This document shows, in pieces, positions 18,601 to 26,419 of a stretch of DNA of 64,000 bases (position 1 is the stretch's first letter; each line of letters begins with the position of its first letter). The stretch comes from RGIG4079 sp045531405. Lineage in GTDB: Bacteria; Bacteroidota; Bacteroidia; Bacteroidales; Muribaculaceae. The translations under genes were made by a program, and so were the position numbers. The notes beneath the pieces were generated by a model that was not told the origin of the DNA, made no database searches, and saw only the letters and a program-made list of their open reading frames with translations. The stretch spans positions 16,761 to 80,760 of the forward strand of contig JAZSDX010000053.1 in assembly GCA_045531405.1 (NCBI GenBank), written 5' to 3'.

Positions 18601-19914
18601 GGAGGAAATAAAGCCTCAGGAATGTATTACCTTAACGACAAACTCTATATTGCTACCGGTGAAGTAAACGGAGAAGCAGCCTCAATGGTTGTGTTTAACC
18701 CAACTGACAACTCTAATACTACAACATCGGCTACCATCGACGGAAGTATGCAAATTCCTCATGGTGTTTCGGTTCAAGCAGGCAATAACATTATGGTATC
18801 ACGTGGTTGTGGATTTATCGCATATAATCTTGAAACCGAAACATTCGCTGATGAAACCGTGATGATTCTCAACGACATATTTATCCCAACACTTGCCGTT
18901 TACGAACCCACCGACTCATCTGAATACTATTACGTGGCATATTCTCAAGGCATGGCTATGTTTGAATCATCTGATTTAACACAACCAAAGATGATTTTCA
19001 ATGCAATTCCATCGGCAATAAGTATAATGGCTGCAACCGAACAAAATGAGGCTCCTACTACCAAGAAAGCTTATTCATACACATCGGGAGTATATGAACG
19101 TGCCACTTCGGTAAAAAAATGTACCGCAGCAAAACTAACTACACTCTTTGCCGACAACGAAGGCAACACTACCGACAACCTCACTATGTATATTCGTGAA
19201 GATGTAGATTGGTTAGATGTAACATATTCATCAGGCAACATCACTCCTAATGTTAAATACACCGGCGATGTTGACAATTTAACCGACATTGTGTTCCCGG
19301 TTGAATGTATCGACAAGAATGGGGCATCAACAATGAGTACTGCCACAATCCGCATCACTCCTCGCATCTACAAACCAACGATTGACGAATCACAAGTAAT
19401 AATCTATACCGATTCGGTACTCGTTGACACGCTTTCGGTTGGTAACATTTTCACTTACCCTAAATCAACAACTAACCTAACATTTGTAACTAATGTTTCA
19501 AACGTTAGCGACTACACTCTTATCAACAGTGCTGAAATCGACCAAAACAATAATTTGGTTATTACTGCTATGGAAGGTGTAAAAGGGGAAGCTGCTGTTG
19601 AATTAACTCAAACCATTACTCACAAAACTTATGGTTCAAAAACATTCACTGCGACAATTCCTGTTGCATTTGAAAGCAAAGTGCCATCGGGAATTGATTG
19701 TATATCTAACAACAATATAGATATAAATTACGTCAATGGAGTATTGACTATTAACAACTGTAAAGGAGAAAGATGCTTAATTTATAATGTTGCCGGATCG
19801 CTTATTTATTCATGCGATATTAATAGTAACAACTTCTCTATTCTATTAAATCTCAACAATGACATATATATTGTAACGACTGACAATCAACGCATAAAAA
19901 TTGCAGTGAAATAA
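15601..19914 (+). CDS. Giant secreted fusion: DKNGNG-type domain + Ig repeats + beta-propeller + sorting domain
   Basis: The 1437-residue product has a signal peptide (MKKVSLIMLFLSLAMAFTAQA). Residues ~240-530 repeat the domain of the lipoprotein at 12509 (EYQPAAGQF, LGALGGYIVFGFD, DKNGNGLPDDGEWYELAGSDYW, DISWAVDKDGNYVELEKIDFVKVYTAG). A BIG2/Ig-like stretch (~545-830) is followed by a propeller (~830-1150; KVLMINSTDENG, IPHGVSVQAGNNIMVSRGCGF), another Ig-like part and a C-terminal sorting domain (~1363-1437). It thus joins the two modules that precede it as separate genes. The ATG at 15601 is preferred over 15589, which lies inside the upstream gene; the signal peptide starts at 15601. Last gene of the riboswitch operon. 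Confidence 0.75.
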   Translation: MKKVSLIMLFLSLAMAFTAQAGTQFVPKEYSYEAVGSDGSSSFYVYFYDLFEYPDDISTSTDISQKEGITITTSSGDNTIIKLNSIGAHMSKTRMQLTRMGQVKGETTFSVSITYNGETVTNSFPVKVHGLETSMIKSYINPDEIAPQVFDVIGNTSFYKSSEKTTCSLTIDNADELKYGTIELVDGENGYKVIQYTPNGTPQQIVSDAIKYTITLSDGTESSSNKIITYTTRNCYATKILEYQPAAGQFRSEIAWDNPIEFFENNERGVSLGALGGYIVFGFDQPIYNNPQNPYGVDFTVEGNSFVAAEKGVWTEPGAVQVMEDKNGNGLPDDGEWYELAGSDYWLSTTKHNVELTYYNPHYNDRYTVPWAMKWEENGEIKHEYGAVVTNNFHKHSFYPDYFYNQDNPDESKRWFSPSVSRDSITFTGVTNIRGCIDMRSPSYIEFYAYSGFGYCDNKGFVKEDSRIAQNPYGRPYLGETAGDGMDISWAVDKDGNYVELEKIDFVKVYTAGQVIAGWLGEWSTEVLNCAITLPDPEYVPQDYYYNYVGITQLQVPKGHTCQYEGFLFKNGRPVENVTQHWRITMDKEGLVTDGVDAIAEIDNTGLLTANGYGTVWVHFSAMDGIPEEAFEVSVCNLSSVVINLEGNQGIESEELTCVVGERIYINVESEDDNTQNVNETKSNRFIYDNYTWLNSNPDVGTIDNGNFIALKPGTTTLTAVSGINPSLNDKIAITVIDIPEITITPIQIASTSHSGELLNSDIFSTGTGATVYMDKVTAKKGLANISLYNNRLSYQFTEGEYVTDILIFKVICYGQEKTIEVPITYGPYNLASRKKVLMINSTDENGVDLGIAQLQGIDAETFENKTYVEDLACGSNLNQIPTDNILPDGSYAYLTQGTNLSRYDVEWGKTVVSATLTSTDKHQLATYKDKIIVSDGDSLKAFYRTDLEAFKSIKLNGTIKQMVINGDVAYILCATDANARINKLNLATWTLAETNIDIDGGNKASGMYYLNDKLYIATGEVNGEAASMVVFNPTDNSNTTTSATIDGSMQIPHGVSVQAGNNIMVSRGCGFIAYNLETETFADETVMILNDIFIPTLAVYEPTDSSEYYYVAYSQGMAMFESSDLTQPKMIFNAIPSAISIMAATEQNEAPTTKKAYSYTSGVYERATSVKKCTAAKLTTLFADNEGNTTDNLTMYIREDVDWLDVTYSSGNITPNVKYTGDVDNLTDIVFPVECIDKNGASTMSTATIRITPRIYKPTIDESQVIIYTDSVLVDTLSVGNIFTYPKSTTNLTFVTNVSNVSDYTLINSAEIDQNNNLVITAMEGVKGEAAVELTQTITHKTYGSKTFTATIPVAFESKVPSGIDCISNNNIDINYVNGVLTINNCKGERCLIYNVAGSLIYSCDINSNNFSILLNLNNDIYIVTTDNQRIKIAVK

Positions 19915-19947
19915 TTATCTTGTTACATGATAATTCTAAACACAAAA

Positions 19948-19974
19948 ATGGGCTGTGCAAAGACAGCCCATTTT
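19948..19974. terminator. Bidirectional terminator between convergent units
   Basis: ATGGGCTGT (19948-19956) pairs perfectly with ACAGCCCAT (19963-19971) around a 6-nt loop. T-runs lie on both sides (TTTT after it on plus; TTTTTG on minus), so it can end both the cobalamin operon and the opposite amidase transcript. Confidence 0.9.
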
Positions 19975-19993
19975 CGTTTAGTGTCAGAGTTTA

Positions 19994-22609
19994 TTATTTA
20001 ATAAACTTGATTGTTTTTACATTTCCACCTGTTGTAACTTTGGCGATATATACACCATTGCTCAAATCAGCAACAGAAATAATTGCCATTGAAGATGATG
20101 GGGTTGCATTCAATACTATCGCACCTGAAGCATTGTAAATTTCAACTGATTCGATTGTATTAGCTGCACTAATATTTAATACTTCGCCATTACATGAAGT
20201 CTTGATTTCTGCTACTTCTTCAATTGCTTCAACACCTACGGCTGGAAGTTCGATGTCGGTAACTTTTGCAGTTTGAGTTGCATTATCCCATTGGCTAAAC
20301 TCAAGATTATTGAAGTTTACTGCTCCATTCCATGCTTGATATGGAGTTTCTTCGTCGTCAATATCGGTCCATTCATGACGCATAAAGAAGCTATCAAAAC
20401 GCCATGTTGAGATTGTTGTTGCTTCTCCTGTGAAATGTGTAAATGGCTCGTTCTTAATATCCCATTTAACAAGATTCCAACCACGGAAATCAATAGTTGT
20501 TTGAGGATCTTGATACTTAAGTTCTGAATTATTGATACGCAACATTGCCGAAACTGCATTATTTGAGCCATCGCCATATAACCAGAATGTCAAAATGCCA
20601 TCTGATATGTTACGGTTAGCATTAACTCCTGATTGAGTTGGAGTATATTCTCGGATTTGCCAAAGTTCATTTGCAAAATATTCATCAAATGAATAAGTCA
20701 TTAATGCAGAACCAGCAGTATTTTTGTTAGGAGCAAGAGTGCTTGATGTGGTTGAGTTGCCTTCGTCGGTAAGACCTGAAGTAGAACCTGAGCCATTTGG
20801 AGCCCAGAAACCATCAGCACTTGTTAATGGGAATAATACTGTTGAAGATGTTTTAGTGCGATATTCTGAAAGGAAACGGAAATGGAATTCTTCAGTTTCA
20901 TTGCCTGAAACGTCGGGTAATCCGGCTTTTACTGACACTAAGAAACACTTGTCGGCAGGAATAGTATCATTTGTGTAGAAATGAAGAACAGATTTTCCAA
21001 ATACTACAGCATGTGTAGCTGTTCCTTCATAAGTTTTTCCATCGCTATCTTTTACAGTGATGAAATCAGAATGTTTATCGGCATTCCACACAATTTCTTC
21101 ATCATATTCGATGCGGATAGGAGGCATAATTGCAAATTCTGCTGTTTGGTCAGCAGCAGGATAAGTTGTCACAATTTGTGGAGCAGTAACATCAGGTTCT
21201 GCAATAGTGATAGAAAGCACATAGTTACCACCTTCGACACCGTCACCATCACCATCAAAGAATTGGTTGGTTTGTGAATTCTTTGCAATAGAACCATCAA
21301 TAGTGATATCATAAGTCCACATTGGATCAAGTTTTGTGATATCAATATTCAAGGTATAATCGTTTACCCATTCAAAGGCAATCTCACCACCATTGTTGAT
21401 TGTAATAGCCTTTTCAACTGATTCTCTATCCATATTACGAGAGAATGTAATTGTAACAGGATAAATAGGGGAAACATTTGTTGGGTCAACAACCGATGTT
21501 GCATCAACTTTAGCAGGAGAAGTACTTGTTAATTCTACGTGTTGAACTGTAACATAATCATTTGTTGCACCTTGTGCACCATCTTTAATAGTCACTTGAA
21601 CTGTTTTAGATTCAAATCCGTCAAGTTCAAATGTCACATCATAGGTTTTTCCTACTTCTAATCCTTCAAAGAAATAGAATCCGTTGTGAATCAAGTTTTC
21701 ATTTTTGGTATAAATGTTAAATACTGATTCCCAAGTATCGGTTGTATAAGTTTTACCATCAACAGTAACTTTTACACCATTAATAGGTGTGTTATTTTCA
21801 GAATTGCTTATAATACCGGCGAGGAATGTTTGAGAAGGAACATTCAAACCACGATATTTAAGGATTGATTGAAAACCTGCAAGAGCCTCAAGACGTTTAT
21901 ATTCTTTGTTGATGTTGAGTTGTTGTTGTGCAGCAATAGTATGATATGCACCTTCACTCAACAAAGAAGCCATATTTGAACGGCGGTTTACCGATAAATA
22001 AGGATATTGATATGCATGAGTAGTTTCTCCACGAAGATAGAAACAACGGTCATACCAGTTGCCACGAGTTCCGGTACAAGCAAAGTTCATCATCATGTCT
22101 GTGAGGTTAGGACAAAGTATGTCACCAAATGCTTTACCCCCATTAGGAGTTTTTTCTACTTCTACACCATCTTTCATCCAACCACCAAATAGAGTAACAG
22201 TTGTGTTGTTTTCTGCAGACGCGTCAGAGTGTATTGAGTAATAGAAATCGGCGCCCCAAGCATTTGCCATATCAGAGCGTTCTTCGAGTCCAACCTCTGT
22301 AACTTCATCTTCACGGCAAAGCATGAGATTATCTGCCGGCATATCGGTATATGTAAGCAAATATTCTTTCATTGTTTGTGCAATTGCAAATACTTTTTCA
22401 GCTTCAGAATATCCCCAAAGTCCTCTATTTTCCTTCATAGAGTGACCGGGATCAAGGAATAATTTAAAATCACCCCAGCCTGTTATTTCTTTTTCGACAA
22501 TCGAATCAGTTGCTATAGTATCTGTATTTTCTTGAGCAAAAGAAGGCATTGTCATTAAACACATTGCAGATATTACTGCACTTTTCTTAAATATATTCAT
22601 CTTTTTCAT
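19994..22609 (-). CDS. Secreted N-acetylmuramoyl-L-alanine amidase (Amidase_3) with sorting domain
   Basis: Signal peptide to about residue 26 (MPSFAQ). The Amidase_3 domain (~48-270) has LFLDPGHSMKENRG (zinc His 56), EAEKVF (Glu near 69-71) and YYSIHSDAS (His 127), the expected Zn-binding pattern for cleaving the stem peptide from peptidoglycan. A carboxypeptidase-regulatory-like domain (~275-360), two Big_5-like Ig domains (~375-600), a less clear region, and a C-terminal sorting domain (VEIYNASGAIVLNA...LSNGVYIAKV) follow. The insert around the active site (TLFGGWMKDGVEVEKTPNGG) is unusual. It may act on peptidoglycan outside the cell. The start at 22609 or the Met three codons later are both possible. 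Confidence 0.85.
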   Translation of the reverse strand: MKKMNIFKKSAVISAMCLMTMPSFAQENTDTIATDSIVEKEITGWGDFKLFLDPGHSMKENRGLWGYSEAEKVFAIAQTMKEYLLTYTDMPADNLMLCREDEVTEVGLEERSDMANAWGADFYYSIHSDASAENNTTVTLFGGWMKDGVEVEKTPNGGKAFGDILCPNLTDMMMNFACTGTRGNWYDRCFYLRGETTHAYQYPYLSVNRRSNMASLLSEGAYHTIAAQQQLNINKEYKRLEALAGFQSILKYRGLNVPSQTFLAGIISNSENNTPINGVKVTVDGKTYTTDTWESVFNIYTKNENLIHNGFYFFEGLEVGKTYDVTFELDGFESKTVQVTIKDGAQGATNDYVTVQHVELTSTSPAKVDATSVVDPTNVSPIYPVTITFSRNMDRESVEKAITINNGGEIAFEWVNDYTLNIDITKLDPMWTYDITIDGSIAKNSQTNQFFDGDGDGVEGGNYVLSITIAEPDVTAPQIVTTYPAADQTAEFAIMPPIRIEYDEEIVWNADKHSDFITVKDSDGKTYEGTATHAVVFGKSVLHFYTNDTIPADKCFLVSVKAGLPDVSGNETEEFHFRFLSEYRTKTSSTVLFPLTSADGFWAPNGSGSTSGLTDEGNSTTSSTLAPNKNTAGSALMTYSFDEYFANELWQIREYTPTQSGVNANRNISDGILTFWLYGDGSNNAVSAMLRINNSELKYQDPQTTIDFRGWNLVKWDIKNEPFTHFTGEATTISTWRFDSFFMRHEWTDIDDEETPYQAWNGAVNFNNLEFSQWDNATQTAKVTDIELPAVGVEAIEEVAEIKTSCNGEVLNISAANTIESVEIYNASGAIVLNATPSSSMAIISVADLSNGVYIAKVTTGGNVKTIKFIK

Positions 22610-22617
22610 GGCAGTAA

Positions 22618-23490
22618 TTAGTATTTGAGATTAATAACATAAATTGATGCATCTATTGCATTTTCAAATGCAACTTTCTTGCCATCAGGTGATACCGAAG
22701 GTGTCAATGGAATTAAATCGGTGTTGCCTGTAAGAAGATATTTCACACCATTGTTAATATTAATTGAATATATATCTGACGATGTAAAATTAGAGCCATC
22801 ATCGGTTACTAATGTAAAAATTAGCGACTGATTATCAGCTAACCATTGAGGATTAGACCCTTTACCTATGCTTTTGAGATTTCCTCCATTATTATCGCAA
22901 ATCCACATTCCATGTCCCGGAATTTGGAACGCAACTTTTGTTCCATCGGGCGACAATGCCGGATTTATAATCATTTTTCCTGAAAACTCTTTCAACGAAA
23001 CAATTTTTGATGTAGCTTTTGCCGGTTCTGCAACCATCAACTCATATACTCCGTCTGCTTCAAGTGTAGCAGTTGCTTTGATAGATTTCCATGTTGGAGT
23101 ACCATTAATGTTTCTGCTTTTCCCTACTATGATATCAGCCTTACCGGTTGCGATGTCCCATTTCTTAACTTCATGGAGAACGCAATTATTTTCAATAACA
23201 TTGGTACGGCCCAATATTTGCGTACCATCGGCACTCCATTTCATCTTGTAACCGGCGCCCGATTCAGATGTAATAGATTTTAAATTACTACCATCGGCAT
23301 TTGCGACCAAAATACCGGTGTAATTGTCGGTTGTTACAGCGATTTGAGACCCATCGGGAGACCACACAGGAGCCATCAAACCTACTGAATACTCAATGAG
23401 CTTTTGAGGCTCACTTGCCGAGCGAGGTTGTGCGAAAACGCATGCACAGCCTAAGCAGAGTGAAATTGCTAAAACAAAATTTCGTTTCAT
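22618..23490 (-). CDS. Secreted PD40/TolB-like beta-propeller protein
   Basis: Signal peptide MKRNFVLAISLCLGCACVFAQ is followed by a ~265-residue propeller with PD40 repeats (APVWSPDGSQIAVTTDN, MKWSADGTQILG, NPALSPDGTKVAFQIPG, PSVSPDGKKVAFENA). A Cys precedes VFAQ, but it does not make a good lipobox. It lies 8 bp upstream of the amidase gene and is clearly co-transcribed, so it may guide or assemble with the amidase. No catalytic residues are recognised; the role is unknown. Confidence 0.75.
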   Translation of the reverse strand: MKRNFVLAISLCLGCACVFAQPRSASEPQKLIEYSVGLMAPVWSPDGSQIAVTTDNYTGILVANADGSNLKSITSESGAGYKMKWSADGTQILGRTNVIENNCVLHEVKKWDIATGKADIIVGKSRNINGTPTWKSIKATATLEADGVYELMVAEPAKATSKIVSLKEFSGKMIINPALSPDGTKVAFQIPGHGMWICDNNGGNLKSIGKGSNPQWLADNQSLIFTLVTDDGSNFTSSDIYSININNGVKYLLTGNTDLIPLTPSVSPDGKKVAFENAIDASIYVINLKY

Positions 23491-23539
23491 ACGAGTACTT
23501 TTGATTTAAGGTTAATAAAAATGTAATATCTAATTACCT

Positions 23540-23547
23540 CAAAGGTA
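23540..23547 (-). promoter_or_regulatory. -7 box of the PD40/amidase unit
   Basis: TACCTTTG on the minus strand fits TAnnTTTG, about 50 bp upstream of the PD40 start. No clear TTTG at the -33 distance. Confidence 0.4.
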
Positions 23548-23628
23548 GTAATTTTTTTGGAAATTTCATAATCATTATATTTTTCTATGATTTTAATTTG
23601 AATAAAGTTTCAGTTCTCAATAAATCAC

Positions 23629-23636
23629 TAAATTTG
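23629..23636 (+). promoter_or_regulatory. -7 box of the small membrane protein gene
   Basis: TAAATTTG exactly matches TAnnTTTG, 26 bp before the ATG at 23663. A proper -33 element is not seen at the right distance. Confidence 0.45.
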
Positions 23637-23662
23637 TAGTCATATCATTAATTGATTAAAGC

Positions 23663-23866
23663 ATGTCACAAATCTTTTCCACATTAAAAAAGTATCGGAA
23701 TCCTATCCTCAACATTATAACCTCTATCCTCTGCATTATCATCATTTACGAATCTCTTTTTGTTGAGATACGTTATTGGAGAGCTGCTATCTTTAGTTTG
23801 CTTTTAGTTGGTAGCGTTATTGATTTTATTAAACTCTGGAAGAACAATCAAAATTCCGACAATTAA
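23663..23866 (+). CDS. Small two-helix membrane protein, possibly truncated by a stop codon
   Basis: The 67-residue product has two hydrophobic stretches (about 14-28, ILNIITSILCIIIIY, and 39-51, AAIFSLLLVGSVI) and a polar tail. I do not recognise a family. After the TAA at 23864-23866 the same frame stays open and reads PLTDEQVEKIEKFATCD before a second stop, so the original gene may have been about 85 codons long, with a Gln codon (CAA) turned into TAA. Flanked by a -7 box upstream; no partner gene is apparent. Confidence 0.5.
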   Translation: MSQIFSTLKKYRNPILNIITSILCIIIIYESLFVEIRYWRAAIFSLLLVGSVIDFIKLWKNNQNSDN

Positions 23867-24007
23867 CCTCTTACCGATGAACAAGTTGAAAAAATAGAGA
23901 AATTCGCCACTTGCGATTGAGATCACGAATAAGAACCTTTTAGATATGGAGGACGATGAGTGATTTAATATCCAATATAATAGGGAATTTTTATCGTTTA
24001 TTGAGTT

Positions 24008-24232
24008 ATGAATACTCATAATTTTATTGAAGGAACAGATGCATATAGAAATTGGGCTATGGGAAATCCGAATGCATCTTATTATGAAGATAATATTGCA
24101 TATGAAATTTCAAGAAGTCAAGACTTTATTAATTGGGAATACAACAATCCCAATGGCACACTTAGTCAATATCTAAATCTTTTAAAATTGGCTATTCATG
24201 GAACAGGAATTAAGCCGTTACGACATATCTAA
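24008..24232 (+). CDS. Small hypothetical protein (possible 5' part of a frameshifted gene)
   Basis: 74 codons from ATG 24008, soluble, acidic and aromatic-rich (NFIEGTDAYRNWAMGNPNASYYEDN). No domain recognised. Its 3' end overlaps the next frame by 35 bp, and the sequence just before the overlap (LSQYLNLLKLA) flows plausibly into the next frame (EQELSRYDISKVV). A single +1 shift near 24186-24200 would join the two into one ~215-residue protein. Confidence 0.4.
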   Translation: MNTHNFIEGTDAYRNWAMGNPNASYYEDNIAYEISRSQDFINWEYNNPNGTLSQYLNLLKLAIHGTGIKPLRHI

Positions 24233-24662
24233 GGTCGTGGCTTATTATGACCTCGCCATTGATAAGGTTCTGTTCCCTACACTTGCCACTGCAAAAGGCA
24301 AGCAAGGATATGGACTTTATGCAAAACTTGGAGATATTTCAGTAGAAACTATGTCGGGTGGCGACCAAAGCATAATGTTTATGATCACTGAAAATGTGAT
24401 ATATTATCCTTCTGAAGATGCAATATTAAGTAGATTCTTCGTATATTTTGAAATTCCTTCGCTTCAAGGTGTTGAAGAAATGGCTGTTAAGAGCTACACT
24501 ATCGACTTTGACGGGGTAATTGTTGGGATTGAAAAAGTTGAGAATGATAATGTGCAATACCCAGAAGGGTGGTACACTATTATGGGGATTAAATTACCTC
24601 AAGCTCCAACATTAGATGGTATTTATATTCATAATGGCAAAAAGGTGTTTATTAAAAAGTAG
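24198..24662 (+). CDS. Hypothetical protein with short C-terminal GIYIHNGKKV tail
   Basis: 154 residues; no signal peptide at this start, consistent with being the 3' part of a longer gene or an intracellular protein. The end, LDGIYIHNGKKVFIKK, resembles tails of many Bacteroidales secreted proteins, although a complete sorting domain is not seen. In this frame a stop at 24183-24185 precedes the ATG, so it cannot extend upstream without a frameshift. Confidence 0.45.
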   Translation: MEQELSRYDISKVVAYYDLAIDKVLFPTLATAKGKQGYGLYAKLGDISVETMSGGDQSIMFMITENVIYYPSEDAILSRFFVYFEIPSLQGVEEMAVKSYTIDFDGVIVGIEKVENDNVQYPEGWYTIMGIKLPQAPTLDGIYIHNGKKVFIKK

Positions 24663-24686
24663 ATAGTTGGCAAATTCTTATAACTA

Positions 24687-24715
24687 AACGCCCAATGAAG
24701 TATTTATTGGGCGTT
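24687..24715 (+). terminator. Hairpin after the hypothetical gene, probable terminator
   Basis: AACGCCCAAT (24687-24696) and ATTGGGCGTT (24706-24715) form a perfect 10-bp stem with a 9-nt loop, 24 bp after the stop codon at 24662. Only a weak T-run (ATATTTTC) follows. Confidence 0.65.
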
Positions 24716-24760
24716 GGCATATTTTCTGCCACAAAAAGAAGATATTTCGTGATAATTTGC

Positions 24761-24768
24761 TAATTTTG
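24761..24768 (+). promoter_or_regulatory. -7 box of ilvE
   Basis: TAATTTTG matches TAnnTTTG, 25 bp before the ATG at 24794. No TTTG at the expected -33 distance. Confidence 0.5.
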
Positions 24769-24793
24769 CAGAAGAATAAATTACAATATCATT

Positions 24794-25816
24794 ATGACAC
24801 AAGAATTAGACTGGGGCAACCTATCATTTGGATATATCCCCACCGACTACAACGTGCGTTGTTACTACAAAGATGGCAAATGGGGCGAAATTGAAGAATC
24901 AACCTCAGAACACATCAACATACATATGGCTTCAACATGCCTTCACTATGGTCAAGAAATCTTTGAAGGGTTGAAAGCATTCCGAGGCAAAGATGGCAAA
25001 GTGCGCATTTTCCGTCTTGAAGAAAATGCAAAACGCATCATCTCTTCGGCCGAAGGTATTAAGATGCAACCTATCCCCGTGGAGCTTTTCTGCGAAATGG
25101 TGAAACGTGTTGTTAAACTCAACGAACGCTTTGTACCACCCTACGGAAGTGGAGCATCACTCTACATTCGCCCACTCGAAATCGGTATTTCGGCACAAGT
25201 AGGTGTTAAACCCTCTACCGAATATCTTTTCTTGATTCTCGTTACTCCTGTTGGCCCATACTTCAAAGGTGGATTCAAAAACACTAACATCTGCATCATG
25301 CGTGAGTTTGACCGTGTTGCACCAAAGGGTACCGGTCGCTGGAAAGTGGGAGGCAACTATGCTGCAAGTCTTGAAGCAGGCGAAAAAGCACACTCTCTTG
25401 GCTATTCAGCAGTGCTTTATCTCGACCCAAAAGAAAAGAAATATATCGACGAATGTGGACCTGCCAACTTCTTGGCTATCAAAGATGGCAAATATATCAC
25501 TCCTGCATCTGAATCAATTCTCCCCTCAATCACAAACATGAGTCTTCAACAAATCGCAAAAGACATGGGTATTGAGGTAGAACGTCGTCAAATTCCTATC
25601 GAAGAACTTGAAACAATACAAGAAGCCGCTGCTTGTGGCACTGCTGCCGTAGCATCTCCTATCGGAGAAATCCATGACCTTGACCTCGATAAAAAATATA
25701 TCATCTCAAATAATGGCGAACCGGGGCCTGTGGTAACTGCTCTTTACAACAAACTTCGTGGCATTCAACTTGGCGAAGAAGAGGATATTCACGGTTGGAA
25801 CACAATCGTGGAGTAA
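24794..25816 (+). CDS. ilvE: Branched-chain amino acid aminotransferase
   Basis: PLP fold-type IV enzyme (340 residues) that transfers amino groups between glutamate and the 2-oxo acids of Leu, Ile and Val in the cytoplasm. Seen: HYGQEIFEGLKAFRGKDG, RPLEIGISAQVGVKPSTEY, PLP-binding Lys 184 in GRWKVGGNYAASLEAG, DECGPANFLAIKDGKYITP and the C-terminal GTAAVASPIGEI phosphate loop. The length and motifs fit the larger (eukaryote-like) BCAT subgroup. It stands alone, separate from the ilv operon, with its own promoter-like box. Confidence 0.95.
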   Translation: MTQELDWGNLSFGYIPTDYNVRCYYKDGKWGEIEESTSEHINIHMASTCLHYGQEIFEGLKAFRGKDGKVRIFRLEENAKRIISSAEGIKMQPIPVELFCEMVKRVVKLNERFVPPYGSGASLYIRPLEIGISAQVGVKPSTEYLFLILVTPVGPYFKGGFKNTNICIMREFDRVAPKGTGRWKVGGNYAASLEAGEKAHSLGYSAVLYLDPKEKKYIDECGPANFLAIKDGKYITPASESILPSITNMSLQQIAKDMGIEVERRQIPIEELETIQEAAACGTAAVASPIGEIHDLDLDKKYIISNNGEPGPVVTALYNKLRGIQLGEEEDIHGWNTIVE

Positions 25817-25879
25817 TTGAGAACCCCAAAGGGCTCAACGAGGCTCAACCGAGTTAATTGAAAGTTAAGAATTATTCTA

Positions 25880-26419
25880 ATGTCTTATAAAGAAATCATA
25901 GATAAATATTATCCCGCAGGCACTAAGTGTCGCGGGTTTTTTTTACAGCATAGCCGTCAAGTTGCTGACAAAGCTGTTGAAATAGCTCGTCGGTGCAATC
26001 TGGATATTCCGTTAGAAACCGTGGAAGCGGCAGCAATGCTTCATGACATAGGGATTTTCCTCACTAATGCTCCCGATATCGATTGCCACGGCAGAGAGCA
26101 TTACATTCGCCACGGCATTCTCGGTGCAGAACTATTACGCAAGGAGGGTGTAGATGAATCAATCGCACGCGTGGCAGAACGCCACACCGGAGTAGGACTA
26201 ACTATCGACGACATAGAACGGCAACAGCTCCCTTTGCCTCATAAAGACTACCTACCTGAAACTACGCTTGAAAAACTCATTTGCTACGCCGACAAATTCT
26301 TTTCAAAAAGTGGTGCAATGCAAGAAAAGTCACTCGACAAAGTAAGAGCCTCAATGGCACGCCATTCAGCCGACAGCCTCGCACGCTTCAACGAGCTACA
26401 TAAATTGTTTAATGATTAA
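25880..26419 (+). CDS. HD-domain phosphohydrolase-like protein
   Basis: 179 residues with a single HD domain: histidine at QHSRQVADKAVEIA, the HD pair in AAMLHDIGIF, then HGREHYIRHGILGAELL and ERHTGVGLT, ending with a conserved Asp in CYADKFFSK. This matches the small stand-alone HD family often annotated as uncharacterised hydrolase (TIGR00295-like). The metal ligands look intact; the substrate is unknown, perhaps a nucleotide. Its stop overlaps the convergent kinase gene by 4 bp. Confidence 0.85.
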   Translation: MSYKEIIDKYYPAGTKCRGFFLQHSRQVADKAVEIARRCNLDIPLETVEAAAMLHDIGIFLTNAPDIDCHGREHYIRHGILGAELLRKEGVDESIARVAERHTGVGLTIDDIERQQLPLPHKDYLPETTLEKLICYADKFFSKSGAMQEKSLDKVRASMARHSADSLARFNELHKLFND

